Below are positions 18,977 to 26,870 of a DNA stretch of 32,484 bases, piece after piece; positions within the stretch are counted from its first letter, which is position 1; every line of letters starts with the position of its first letter. The position numbers were made by a program, and so were the translations under genes. Under the pieces are notes generated by a model that was not told the origin of the DNA, made no database searches, and worked only from the letters and a program-made list of their open reading frames with translations. Source of the stretch: Streptomyces sp. SID9727 (GTDB lineage: Bacteria > Actinomycetota > Actinomycetes > Streptomycetales > Streptomycetaceae); assembly GCF_010550605.1 (NCBI RefSeq), contig NZ_JAAGNI010000234.1, forward strand, positions 1-32,484. The letters are read 5' to 3'.

Positions 18977-18991
18977 CCTCTCCGGCAGAGG
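18977..18991 (-). terminator. Small hairpin after nei
   Basis: A 5-bp stem (18977-18981 with 18987-18991) lies 4 nt beyond the nei stop. It is too short to be confident. Confidence 0.25.
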
Positions 18992-18995
18992 TGCG

Positions 18996-19826
18996 TCAGG
19001 TGGGCCCCGGGCCGGTCTGGCAGCTGGGGCACCAGTAGGCGGGACGGTCGTCCTGTTCGGCAGCGCGGATCGGGGTTCCGCAGCGCAGGCAGGGGCGGTG
19101 CGTCCGGCCGTACACCCAGAGGTTCTCGCTCGGTCTCCGCGCGCGGGCGGCGGCGCTCGCGACGGTACGGGAACGGCCTCCGGCCGTCGTGACGCGGTTG
19201 GGGCGGTCGCGGTTGGCGTCGAGGAGCTGGTGCGCCGTGCTGACCAGCAGGGCGGCCGTCCGGGCGGGCAGCTCGCCGATGGGAAGCCAGGGCGTGGCGC
19301 GGGCCAGGAAGCAGAGCTCGGCCTTGTAGATGTTCCCGATGCCGGCCAGGTTGCGCTGGTCGAGCAGGGCCTCGCCGAGCGGACGGGCGGGGTCGCTCAG
19401 CAGATTCCGCAGCGCTGTGTCGGCGTCCCAGTCCGGCCCGAGCAGGTCGGGGCCGAGATGGCCGACCGCCTGCTCCTCGTCCTGGGTGCGCATGAGCTCC
19501 AGGACCGGTAGGCGGTAGCCGACGGCGGTGCGGGCCGCGTTGCCCAGAACGGCGCGGATCTGGTGGGCGGGGCCGCCGCGCCAGCGCTCGCCCGGGGCGT
19601 AGATCCGCCAGGCGCCGTCCATCCGCAGGTGGCTGTGCAGGGTGAGGCCGCCCTCGATCCGGGTCAGCAGGTGCTTGCCCCGGGCGGTGACGTCGAGGAC
19701 GGCGCGGCCCGTGAGGTCTGCGGTGGCGAACCGGGGGACCCGGAGGTCGGACGTGGTGAGGACCTGTCCGGCCAGCGCGTGGTGCAGCCGCGCGGCGGTC
19801 TGCAGGACGGTGTCTCCTTCGGGCAT
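18996..19826 (-). CDS. nei: Endonuclease VIII-type DNA glycosylase/AP lyase
   Basis: A 276-residue base-excision repair enzyme of the Fpg/Nei family that removes oxidised bases and nicks the DNA. The N-terminus MPEGDT gives catalytic P2 and E3 (Nei rather than the Fpg signature MPELPE). K51 in ARGKHLL is the conserved lysine, and a helix-two-turn-helix precedes a C-terminal zinc finger with C246, C249, C266 and C269. The start is fixed by the need for proline directly after the initiator Met, although GGAGG lies only 1 nt before the ATG. It lies 54 nt downstream of lhr on the same strand, an arrangement also known in mycobacteria, so lhr-nei is probably an operon. Confidence 0.92.
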   Translation of the reverse strand: MPEGDTVLQTAARLHHALAGQVLTTSDLRVPRFATADLTGRAVLDVTARGKHLLTRIEGGLTLHSHLRMDGAWRIYAPGERWRGGPAHQIRAVLGNAARTAVGYRLPVLELMRTQDEEQAVGHLGPDLLGPDWDADTALRNLLSDPARPLGEALLDQRNLAGIGNIYKAELCFLARATPWLPIGELPARTAALLVSTAHQLLDANRDRPNRVTTAGGRSRTVASAAARARRPSENLWVYGRTHRPCLRCGTPIRAAEQDDRPAYWCPSCQTGPGPT

Positions 19827-19880
19827 GCCTCCATGATGCGGTGGGGCGGGGCTCGTGGGATGAGGCGGGCCCGGTGCGGT

Positions 19881-22800
19881 TCACGCGCGCAGGCGCAGGC
19901 CCCTCGGCGTGGCGAGGAAACCGGCCGCCTCCAGCGCGCGGCCCAGGGGCGAGGTCAGGGCGGAGACGCCGTTGGTGCGCTCGACGGTCACGGTGCCGAG
20001 GGCCCCGGCACGGGCGGCCGAGGCCAGCGCACCGGCCGCCGCCCGGAGCGCGGGATCCTCCGGATCGGTCGCCCAGGCCAGCAGCGTCTTGCCGCCGCGC
20101 TCCATGTACAGCGTCAGCTCGCCGTCGACCAGGACCACGAGCGAGCCGGCCTTCCGGCCCGGCTTGTGCCCGGCCCCGTCCGGCGGCTCGGGCCAGGGGA
20201 GGGCGGCGCCGTAGGCATTGGCCGGGTCGGCCGCCGCGAGGACGAGGGCCCGGGGGTCCGCGCCCGGCTCCTTACGGTCCCGGGCCGTGGACACCGCGCG
20301 GAGCCGGTCGACCGCGCCGTCCATCGCGAACTGGGCGGCCCCCAGCCCCTCCACGACGTACCCCCGGCGCGCCTGCCCGTTGTCCTCGAAGGCCGACAGC
20401 ACCCGGTACGCCGCCGAGAAGCCGCCCTCGACGCCCTCTGCCTGCACGGCACCCCGGGTCACCACCCCGTGGCGGTCGAGCAGCGTGCGTGCCAGGGCGT
20501 GGGCGCGGTGCGTGGGCTCGGGCTCGATGGACGGCAGCAGGGACCAGCGGCCCGAGACCGTGGGCGGCCCGGTGCGTGAGGCCGGGCGGGCGGCAGCGGT
20601 GAGGGTGCCGTAACGGCCGCGCGGCACGTTCCGCCGGGCCCGGTGCGCGGTCGAGCCGGCCGTGCGGCCCGAGCCCAGGAGGGAGCGCAGCGGCGCGAGC
20701 GTGTCGTTGGTGAGACGGCCGGACCAGGCGAGGTCCCACAGGGCATCCGCCAGTTGCGGGTCGGTGCAGTCGGGGTGGGTGGTGGCGCGGACCTGGTCGG
20801 CGATCTGCCGGAAGAACAGGCCGTAGCCGCCGCCGAGAGCGGTCAGCACGGACTCGTGCAGTGCGCTGAGCTCCAGCGGGCGCGGCGGAGGGAGGAGCAG
20901 GGGGGCGCTGTCGGCGAGGTAGAGGGAGATCCAGCCGTCCTTGCCGGGGAGGGCGCCCGCGCCGGCCCAGACCACTTCACCGGTCGTGGTCAGCTCGTCC
21001 AGGAGCGCGGGGGTGTACCCGGTGACCCGGCCGGGCAGGACCAGCCGTTCCAGCGCGGAGGCGGGAACCGGCGCTCCCTGGAGCTGCTCGACGGCGCGGG
21101 CCAGTCCGTCGATGCCGCGCAGGCCGTTGCCGCCGAGGTGCTGCCACTGCGGCAGGAACCCGGCCAGGGCGGCGGGCGGGACCGGCTCCAGCTCGTGCCG
21201 GAGGGCGGCGAGCGAACGGCGTCGCAGCCGCCGCAGCACCGTGGCGTCGCACCATTCCTGGCCGATGCCGGCGGGGTGGAACTCGCCCTGGACGATGCGG
21301 CCGGAGGCCGCGAGCCGTTGCAGCGCCCCGTCGGTGACGGCCGTGCCGAGGCCGAACCGGGCCGCCGCCGTGGCGGAGGTGAACGGGCCGTGCGTGCGGG
21401 CGTACCGCGCGAGGAGATCGCCCAGGGGGTCCTTCACCGGCTCGGTGAACGCTTCGGGGACGCCGACCGGGAGCGCCGTGCCCAGGGCGTCGCGCAGCCG
21501 GCCCGCGTCCTCGATCGCCGCCCAGTGGGCCGCCCCGGCGATCCGGACGCGGATGGCACGGCGGGCGGACTCCAGCTCCTTCGCCCAGGCGGACCCGGCC
21601 CCGCGCTCGGCCAGCTCCTCGTCGGTGAGCGGGCCGAGCACTCGCAGCAGATCCGCGACGCCCTCGGCGTCCTTGACCCGGCGGTCGTCCGCGAGCCACT
21701 GAAGCTCCCGCTCCAGCTCGGTCAGCACGTCGGCGTCGAGCAGTTCGCGAAGCTCCGCCCTGCCCAGCAGCTCGGCGAGGAGCCGGGAGTCCAGGGAGAG
21801 CGCGGCGGCGCGCCGTTCGGCGAGCGGTGAGTCGCCCTCGTACAGGAACTGGGCGACGTACCCGAAGAGGAGGGAGCGGGCGAACGGGGAGGGCTCCGAG
21901 GTGGTGACCTCGACCAGGCGGATGCGCCGGGCCTCCAGGTCGCCCATCACCTCGGTGAGCCCCGGGACGTCGAAGACGTCCTGGAGGCACTCGCGGACCG
22001 CTTCGAGAACGATGGGGAAGGAGCCGAACTCGGAGGCGACCTGGAGGAGCTGCGCGGCCCGCTGGCGCTGCTGCCAGAGCGGGGTGCGCTTGCCGGGACT
22101 GCGGCGGGGAAGCAGCAGCGCCCTGGCGGCGCACTCGCGGAACCGCGAGGCGAACAGGGCGGAGCTGCCGACCTGGTCGGTGACGATCTGTTCGATCTCG
22201 CCCTTGTCGAAGGCGACATCGGCGGCGCCGACCGGGGGCTGGTCGCTGTCGAAGGCGGTGTTGGCCGGGGTGAGCGGCGCGGAGACGCCCTTGCCGGGCT
22301 CCTGGACCGGATCCGCAGCCGGGTCGAAGTCGAGGAGGTCCAGGCCCATCATGTCGGCGTCGGGCAGCCGCAGCACGATGCCGTCGTCGGCGTGCATGAC
22401 CTGCGCGTCCATCCCGTACCGCTCGGCGAGGCGGGCGCTCAGCGCCAGCGCCCACGGGGCGTGCACCTGCGCGCCGAACGGGGAGTGCACGACGACCCGC
22501 CAGTCGCCCAGCTCGTCCCGGAAGCGCTCGACCAGGATGGTGCGGTCGTCCGGGACATGACCGCAGGCCCGGCGCTGCTCGTCCAGATACGCCAGGACGT
22601 TGTCGACGGCCCAGGTGTCCAGGCCGGCGGAGAGCAGGCGGTCCCTGGCGTCCTCGGGGGAGAGCCCGCCGAGCTCGCGCAGGAAGGCCCCCAGGGCGCG
22701 GCCCAGCTCCAGCGGGCGGCCCAGCTGGTCGCCCTTCCAGAACGGCAGCCGCCCGGGGACACCGGGCGCGGGGGAGACGAGCACCCGGTCCCGGGTGATG

Positions 22801-24554
22801 TCCTCGATCCGCCAGGAGGTCGTGCCCAGCGTGAAGACGTCGCCGACCCGGGACTCGTAGACCATCTCCTCGTCCAGCTCACCGACCCTGCCGCCGCCCT
22901 TCTTGGGGTCGGCACCGGCGAGGAAGACCCCGAAGAGGCCCCGGTCGGGGATGGTCCCGCCCGAGGTGACGGCGAGGCGCTGCGCACCGGGCCGGCCCGT
23001 GACCGTACCGGCGACGCGGTCCCAGACGACGCGGGGCCGCAGCTCCGCGAACGCGTCGGACGGATAGCGGCCCGCGAGCATGTCGAGGACGGCCGTGAAC
23101 GCCGATTCCGGCAGCGAGGCGAAGGGGGCGGCCCTGCGGACCACCGCGAGCAGGTCGTCCACCTGCCAGCTGTCCAGCGCGACCATCGCGACCAGCTGCT
23201 GGGCCAGTACGTCCAGGGGATTGGCCGGGACGCGCAGCGCCTCGATCGAGCCCGTCCGCATCCGCTCGGTGACCACGGCCGCCTGCACCAGGTCGCCGCG
23301 GTACTTCGGGAAGACGACGCCGGTGGAGACCGCGCCCACCTGGTGGCCGGCGCGGCCGACCCGTTGCAGCCCGGAGGCGACCGAGGGCGGGGACTCGACC
23401 TGGATCACCAGGTCGACCGCCCCCATGTCGATGCCCAGCTCCAGGCTGGACGTGGCGACCACCGCGGGCAGCCTTCCCGCCTTCAGGTCCTCCTCGACCT
23501 GGGCGCGCTGCTCCTTGGAGACCGATCCGTGGTGGGCCCGGGCGAGCAGGGCGGGAGCCCCCTTGGCCGCTCCGGACTCCGCCATGATCTCGGCGGGGGA
23601 GTGGGCCTCGGGCATGGTCTCGCCGGTGGCTCTCTCGTACGCGATCTCGTTGAGGCGGTTGCACAGGCGCTCCGCGAGGCGGCGGGAGTTGGCGAAGACG
23701 ATCGTGGAGCGGTGCGCCTGGACGAGATCGGCGATCCGCTCCTCCACATGCGGCCAGATCGACGGCTTCTCGGCCTGACCCGAGGTGTCGTCGGTGGCGG
23801 GAGAACCGCCCAGCTCCCCCAGATCCTCGACGGGCACGACCACCGACAGGTCGAACCGCTTGCTGGACGGCGGCTGGACGATCTCCACCTTGCGCCGGGG
23901 CGACAGGAAGCGCGCCACCTCGTCGACCGGCCGGACCGTGGCCGACAGGCCGATACGCCGGGCCGGCCGGGGCAGCAGCTCGTCCAGGCGCTCCAGCGAC
24001 ACGGCGAGGTGGGCGCCGCGCTTGGTGCCCGCGACCGCGTGCACCTCGTCCAGGATCACCGTCTCGATGCCGGAGAGGGCCTCGCGGGCCGATGAGGTCA
24101 GCATCAGGAACAGCGACTCGGGCGTCGTGATCAGGATGTCCGGCGGACGGGTCGCCATCGAGCGGCGCTCGGCGGCCGGGGTGTCGCCCGACCGGATCCC
24201 CACCCTGACCTCGGGCTCGGGCAGCCCCTGGCGCACCGACTCCTGACGGATGCCGGTCAGCGGTGAGCGCAGATTGCGCTCCACGTCGACCGCGAGGGCC
24301 TTGAGCGGCGACACGTACAGCACGCGGCAGCGCTTCTTCGCCTCCGCCGGCGGGGGGACGGCCGCCAGCCGGTCCAGGGCGGCGAGGAAGGCGGCCAGCG
24401 TCTTGCCCGAGCCGGTCGGCGCGACGACCAGCACGTCCGATCCCTCGCCGATCGCCCGCCAGGCGCCCTCCTGCGCGGCGGTCGGCGCGCTGAAGGCCCC
24501 CGCGAACCAGCTGCGGGTCGCGGGGGAGAAGGAGTCGAGTGCGGAGCCGGTCAT
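19881..24554 (-). CDS. lhr: Lhr-type ATP-dependent DNA helicase
   Basis: A 1557-residue superfamily 2 helicase of the long Lhr class. The N-terminal RecA domain has Walker A APTGSGKT (45-52), SPLKALAVD, TTPES and the DEVH box D169-H172. The second RecA domain contains STIVFANSRR and QRVGRAGHQ (motif VI). Winged-helix and Lhr-core domains and the large C-terminal domain follow. Lhr is a 3'-5' DNA-RNA unwinding translocase, and in mycobacteria it is induced by DNA damage. The start was set at ATG 24554 rather than upstream ATGs (24563, 24596) because a damage-type promoter (TTGTCAGTGGC, -10 CACGAT) would start transcription at or beside this ATG. It is divergent from the AraC gene and followed by nei. 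Confidence 0.93.
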   Translation of the reverse strand: MTGSALDSFSPATRSWFAGAFSAPTAAQEGAWRAIGEGSDVLVVAPTGSGKTLAAFLAALDRLAAVPPPAEAKKRCRVLYVSPLKALAVDVERNLRSPLTGIRQESVRQGLPEPEVRVGIRSGDTPAAERRSMATRPPDILITTPESLFLMLTSSAREALSGIETVILDEVHAVAGTKRGAHLAVSLERLDELLPRPARRIGLSATVRPVDEVARFLSPRRKVEIVQPPSSKRFDLSVVVPVEDLGELGGSPATDDTSGQAEKPSIWPHVEERIADLVQAHRSTIVFANSRRLAERLCNRLNEIAYERATGETMPEAHSPAEIMAESGAAKGAPALLARAHHGSVSKEQRAQVEEDLKAGRLPAVVATSSLELGIDMGAVDLVIQVESPPSVASGLQRVGRAGHQVGAVSTGVVFPKYRGDLVQAAVVTERMRTGSIEALRVPANPLDVLAQQLVAMVALDSWQVDDLLAVVRRAAPFASLPESAFTAVLDMLAGRYPSDAFAELRPRVVWDRVAGTVTGRPGAQRLAVTSGGTIPDRGLFGVFLAGADPKKGGGRVGELDEEMVYESRVGDVFTLGTTSWRIEDITRDRVLVSPAPGVPGRLPFWKGDQLGRPLELGRALGAFLRELGGLSPEDARDRLLSAGLDTWAVDNVLAYLDEQRRACGHVPDDRTILVERFRDELGDWRVVVHSPFGAQVHAPWALALSARLAERYGMDAQVMHADDGIVLRLPDADMMGLDLLDFDPAADPVQEPGKGVSAPLTPANTAFDSDQPPVGAADVAFDKGEIEQIVTDQVGSSALFASRFRECAARALLLPRRSPGKRTPLWQQRQRAAQLLQVASEFGSFPIVLEAVRECLQDVFDVPGLTEVMGDLEARRIRLVEVTTSEPSPFARSLLFGYVAQFLYEGDSPLAERRAAALSLDSRLLAELLGRAELRELLDADVLTELERELQWLADDRRVKDAEGVADLLRVLGPLTDEELAERGAGSAWAKELESARRAIRVRIAGAAHWAAIEDAGRLRDALGTALPVGVPEAFTEPVKDPLGDLLARYARTHGPFTSATAAARFGLGTAVTDGALQRLAASGRIVQGEFHPAGIGQEWCDATVLRRLRRRSLAALRHELEPVPPAALAGFLPQWQHLGGNGLRGIDGLARAVEQLQGAPVPASALERLVLPGRVTGYTPALLDELTTTGEVVWAGAGALPGKDGWISLYLADSAPLLLPPPRPLELSALHESVLTALGGGYGLFFRQIADQVRATTHPDCTDPQLADALWDLAWSGRLTNDTLAPLRSLLGSGRTAGSTAHRARRNVPRGRYGTLTAAARPASRTGPPTVSGRWSLLPSIEPEPTHRAHALARTLLDRHGVVTRGAVQAEGVEGGFSAAYRVLSAFEDNGQARRGYVVEGLGAAQFAMDGAVDRLRAVSTARDRKEPGADPRALVLAAADPANAYGAALPWPEPPDGAGHKPGRKAGSLVVLVDGELTLYMERGGKTLLAWATDPEDPALRAAAGALASAARAGALGTVTVERTNGVSALTSPLGRALEAAGFLATPRGLRLRA

Positions 24555-24561
24555 GTCCCCC

Positions 24562-24584
24562 ATCGTGCACCCCGCCACTGACAA
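24562..24584 (-). promoter_or_regulatory. PafBC/RecA-NDp-type DNA-damage promoter of lhr
   Basis: On the minus strand TTGTCAGTGGC (complement of 24574-24584), then 6 nt, then CACGAT (complement of 24562-24567). The 11-mer is identical to the one before recA in this window and to the LexA-independent promoter motif described for Streptomyces recA. The -10 is one base off TANNNT and ends 7 nt before ATG 24554, suggesting a leaderless lhr mRNA. Confidence 0.75.
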
Positions 24585-24655
24585 CGGCCCCGGCAACCGC
24601 CGGGCGGGCCGCGGGGCCGACGGCCGGACCGCCCGCGGGCTGGGAGAATCCCACC

Positions 24656-25519
24656 ATGGCGCGAGCGCAGCAACCGACGGAGTGGGCGCGGCACTGGAGC
24701 TACGCGGAGCTGCCCGACCTCGACCTGCTGCGCGCCCGCTACATCCGGCACACCTTCCCGCGCCACAGCCACGAGGGCTACGTCGTCGCCACGGTGAGCC
24801 GCGGCGTCGAGGACATCGGCACCCCCGCCGGAACCCTCCACGCGGGGCCCGGGACCGTCGTCATGATCAATCCGGAGGTGCCGCACACCGCCCGCGCGGG
24901 CGTCCCCGAAGGCTGGGTGTACGACACGCTCTACCCGTCCGCGCAGGTGGTCAACGACATCGCCGCCGATACGACGCGCCTGCGCGGCACCGTCGGCTTC
25001 GCCGAGACCGGTGTGGCCGACCCGTACGCCGCCCGGCTGATAGCCGAGGTCCACCGGGCGGCCGAGGAGGGCAACGCCCTGGCCGCCGACAGCGTGTTGC
25101 GGGTCGTCGTCACCCGCCTGCTCACCCGGCACGGCGCCTCGCTCCCCGTCTCGGCCCCCCGCGCCGCCGGCGCCCGCGACGCGGCGCGCGCCCGGGCCCT
25201 CCTGGAAGCCCGGATGGCCGAACCGCCGACCCTGGAGGCGCTCGCCGCCGAACTGGGCACAAGCCCCTTCGCGCTGCTGCGCGCGTTCAAGAAGCAGTAC
25301 GGCATGCCCCCGCACACCTGGCTCACCGACGCCCGGGTACGGCGTGCGCGGCGGATGCTCGACGCGGGCACGGCCCCCTCGGTCGCGGCGACGGAAGTCG
25401 GCTTCACCGACCAGCCGCATCTCAACCGTCACTTCACCCGGATCGTGGGCGTGCCCCCCGGCGCCTACCAGCGCGAACGCGCAAGAACGTACAAGACCGG
25501 CCGGGAACTGCCCCGGTAG
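24656..25519 (+). CDS. AraC-family transcription regulator
   Basis: A 287-residue regulator with an N-terminal cupin-like sensing domain (about 15-160; HTFPRHSHEGYVV, GPGTVVMINPEVPH) and a C-terminal pair of helix-turn-helix motifs (about 185-280; LEALAAELGTSPFALLRAFKKQYG and PSVAATEVGFTDQPHLNRHFTRIVG). The AzlCD-type exporter genes begin about 10 nt after its stop, so it probably controls that exporter in response to an amino acid or related ligand; the ligand is unknown. The ATG at 24656 follows GGGAG by 9 nt, while GAGAAT, 6 nt upstream, could make the mRNA leaderless. An inverted repeat TGGGA-GAA-TCCCA (24641-24653) overlaps that site. Confidence 0.88.
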   Translation: MARAQQPTEWARHWSYAELPDLDLLRARYIRHTFPRHSHEGYVVATVSRGVEDIGTPAGTLHAGPGTVVMINPEVPHTARAGVPEGWVYDTLYPSAQVVNDIAADTTRLRGTVGFAETGVADPYAARLIAEVHRAAEEGNALAADSVLRVVVTRLLTRHGASLPVSAPRAAGARDAARARALLEARMAEPPTLEALAAELGTSPFALLRAFKKQYGMPPHTWLTDARVRRARRMLDAGTAPSVAATEVGFTDQPHLNRHFTRIVGVPPGAYQRERARTYKTGRELPR

Positions 25520-25529
25520 CGTGCTGGAC

Positions 25530-26327
25530 GTGGCAGAACAGACAACACCCCTTCGGGCGACCGCCGGACCTCCCGGTGGCAGCACGCTCGCCGCCGGGAC
25601 CAAACCGGACTCGGCCGTCGTCCGCGACGCACTCGGCGTCGGCATAGCCGTCGGCCTCTCCGGCTTCGCCTTCGGCGTCACCTCGGCGGGCTCCGGCCTG
25701 AGCCTGCTCCAGACCTGCGCGCTCAGCCTGCTCGTGTTCACCGGCGCCTCCCAGTTCGCCCTGGTCGGAGCGCTCGCCGCCGGCGGCAACCCCTACACCG
25801 CGGCAGCCGGGGCCTTCTTCCTCGGCGTGCGCAACGCCTTCTACGGCCTGCGGCTCTCCCAGCTCCTCGCCCTGCCGCGCGCCCTGCGCCCGCTCGCCGC
25901 CCAGTGGGTCATCGACGAGACCACCGCAGTGACACTGCCCCAGCCCACGCGGCGGGCCGCGCGGATCGGCTTCACCGTCACCGGGCTCACCCTCTACGTG
26001 CTGTGGAACCTGACCACCCTGGTGGGCGCGCTGGGCGCCGAGGCACTGGGCGACACCGACGCCTGGGGACTCGACGCGGCCGGCCCGGCGGTCTTCCTCG
26101 CGCTGCTGGCCCCGATGCTGAAGTCCACGACGGAGCGCCTGACGGCGGCGCTCGCCGTCCTGCTCGCCCTCGGGCTCCTGCCGGTACTGCCGGCCGGGGT
26201 GCCCGTGCTGCTGTCCGCGCTGTCCGCGCCCGTCGTCCTGTTCCTGCTGGGGCGGGCCAAGGGGCACGGGCCGGGCAGGACCGGGACCGAGGACGCCGGC
26301 GCCACCCGGGCGGAGGGGGGCCGATGA
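25530..26327 (+). CDS. azlC: AzlC-family amino-acid exporter, large subunit
   Basis: A 265-residue membrane protein of the AzlC (LIV-E/BrnF) family. About seven hydrophobic segments are visible, and the family region GVTSAGSGLSLLQTCALSLLVFTGASQFA is clear. With AzlD it forms a branched-chain amino-acid (or methionine) exporter in the cytoplasmic membrane. The start is uncertain: GTG 25530 was preferred because TAGCGT ends exactly 7 nt before it, while GTG 25521 adds three residues; neither has a good ribosome site. The C-terminus is hydrophilic. It overlaps azlD by 4 nt. The transported substrate is inferred from family only. Confidence 0.87.
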   Translation: MAEQTTPLRATAGPPGGSTLAAGTKPDSAVVRDALGVGIAVGLSGFAFGVTSAGSGLSLLQTCALSLLVFTGASQFALVGALAAGGNPYTAAAGAFFLGVRNAFYGLRLSQLLALPRALRPLAAQWVIDETTAVTLPQPTRRAARIGFTVTGLTLYVLWNLTTLVGALGAEALGDTDAWGLDAAGPAVFLALLAPMLKSTTERLTAALAVLLALGLLPVLPAGVPVLLSALSAPVVLFLLGRAKGHGPGRTGTEDAGATRAEGGR

Positions 26328-26629
26328 ACGTCTGGATCGCCATCGCGTTGACCTGCGTCGGCTGCTACCTGGCCAAACTGCTCGGCCTTCTCGTGCCCGC
26401 CGGCGCTCTGGAACGTCCCCTGGTGCAGCGCCTGGCCGCCCTGCTGCCGGTGGCCCTGCTGGCCGGGCTCACCGCCCAGCAGACGTTCGGCGACGGACAG
26501 CACCTGGCCCTGGACGCCAGGGGCGCGGGCGTGGCGGCCGCAGCGCTCGCCCTGGTCCTGCGCGCCCCCTTCCTGGTGGTCGTGGGTGTTGCGGTGGCCG
26601 TCACCGCGGGGGTGCGTGCGCTGGGCTGA
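26324..26629 (+). CDS. azlD: AzlD-family amino-acid exporter, small subunit
   Basis: A 101-residue protein with three to four hydrophobic segments, of the AzlD/BrnE family, obligate partner of AzlC. NVWIAIALTCVGCYLAKLLG at the start and ALLPVALLAGLTAQQTF in the middle fit the family. The ATG overlaps the azlC stop (ATGA) and is preceded by GGAGGGGGG (26312-26320). Its TGA stop lies inside the left arm of the long palindrome that follows, so the last bases of the gene belong to that element. Confidence 0.87.
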   Translation: MNVWIAIALTCVGCYLAKLLGLLVPAGALERPLVQRLAALLPVALLAGLTAQQTFGDGQHLALDARGAGVAAAALALVLRAPFLVVVGVAVAVTAGVRALG

Positions 26630-26793
26630 GGGCTGTCCCGCGATTCCCGGTGGATCAGCGCGCGGCGTCGGATGCGGTGCGTCGCACGGCGGAGAGGCGC
26701 CCGCATACTGGACGCATTCGGGCGTCTCGACAACGCGGCGAGGTGCCGTAGCCGTCGTCGTGCGCCCGCCGGGAATCGCGGGACAGCCCTCAG
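26626..26793 (+). repeat. 168-nt imperfect palindrome (possible MITE or structured RNA)
   Basis: The outer arms 26626-26650 and 26769-26793 are perfect 25-bp inverted repeats, extended to 28 with one T.G pair. After a 4-nt left bulge, 26658-26685 pairs with 26738-26765 (20 Watson-Crick, 5 G.U, 3 mismatches). An inner 10-bp stem 26694-26703/26719-26728 (one G.U) closes a ~15-nt loop. All share almost the same centre. The left arm begins in the last sense codon of azlD. There is no coding content and no direct target-site repeat at the edges. It could be a miniature transposable element with long terminal inverted repeats or a hairpin RNA; copy number cannot be seen here. Confidence 0.85.
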
Positions 26794-26800
26794 GCGGTGC

Positions 26801-26840
26801 CCGGTAAGGGGCATGCCTCCTGGCGCGTGCCCCTTACCGG
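26801..26840. terminator. Bidirectional terminator between azlD and the toroid gene
   Basis: A perfect 13-bp stem (26801-26813 with 26828-26840), extended inward by three pairs including one wobble. It lies between two convergent genes and 30 nt from the end of the leftward one. Confidence 0.8.
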
Positions 26841-26870
26841 CGCGCCCATCCTTCCCCGCCGCGCCGCCTC

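Noticed and set aside
22392..24095. Long plus-strand frames opposite lhr (for example 567 codons)
   Set aside because: They are antisense shadows of the helicase; no start site or domain supports them.
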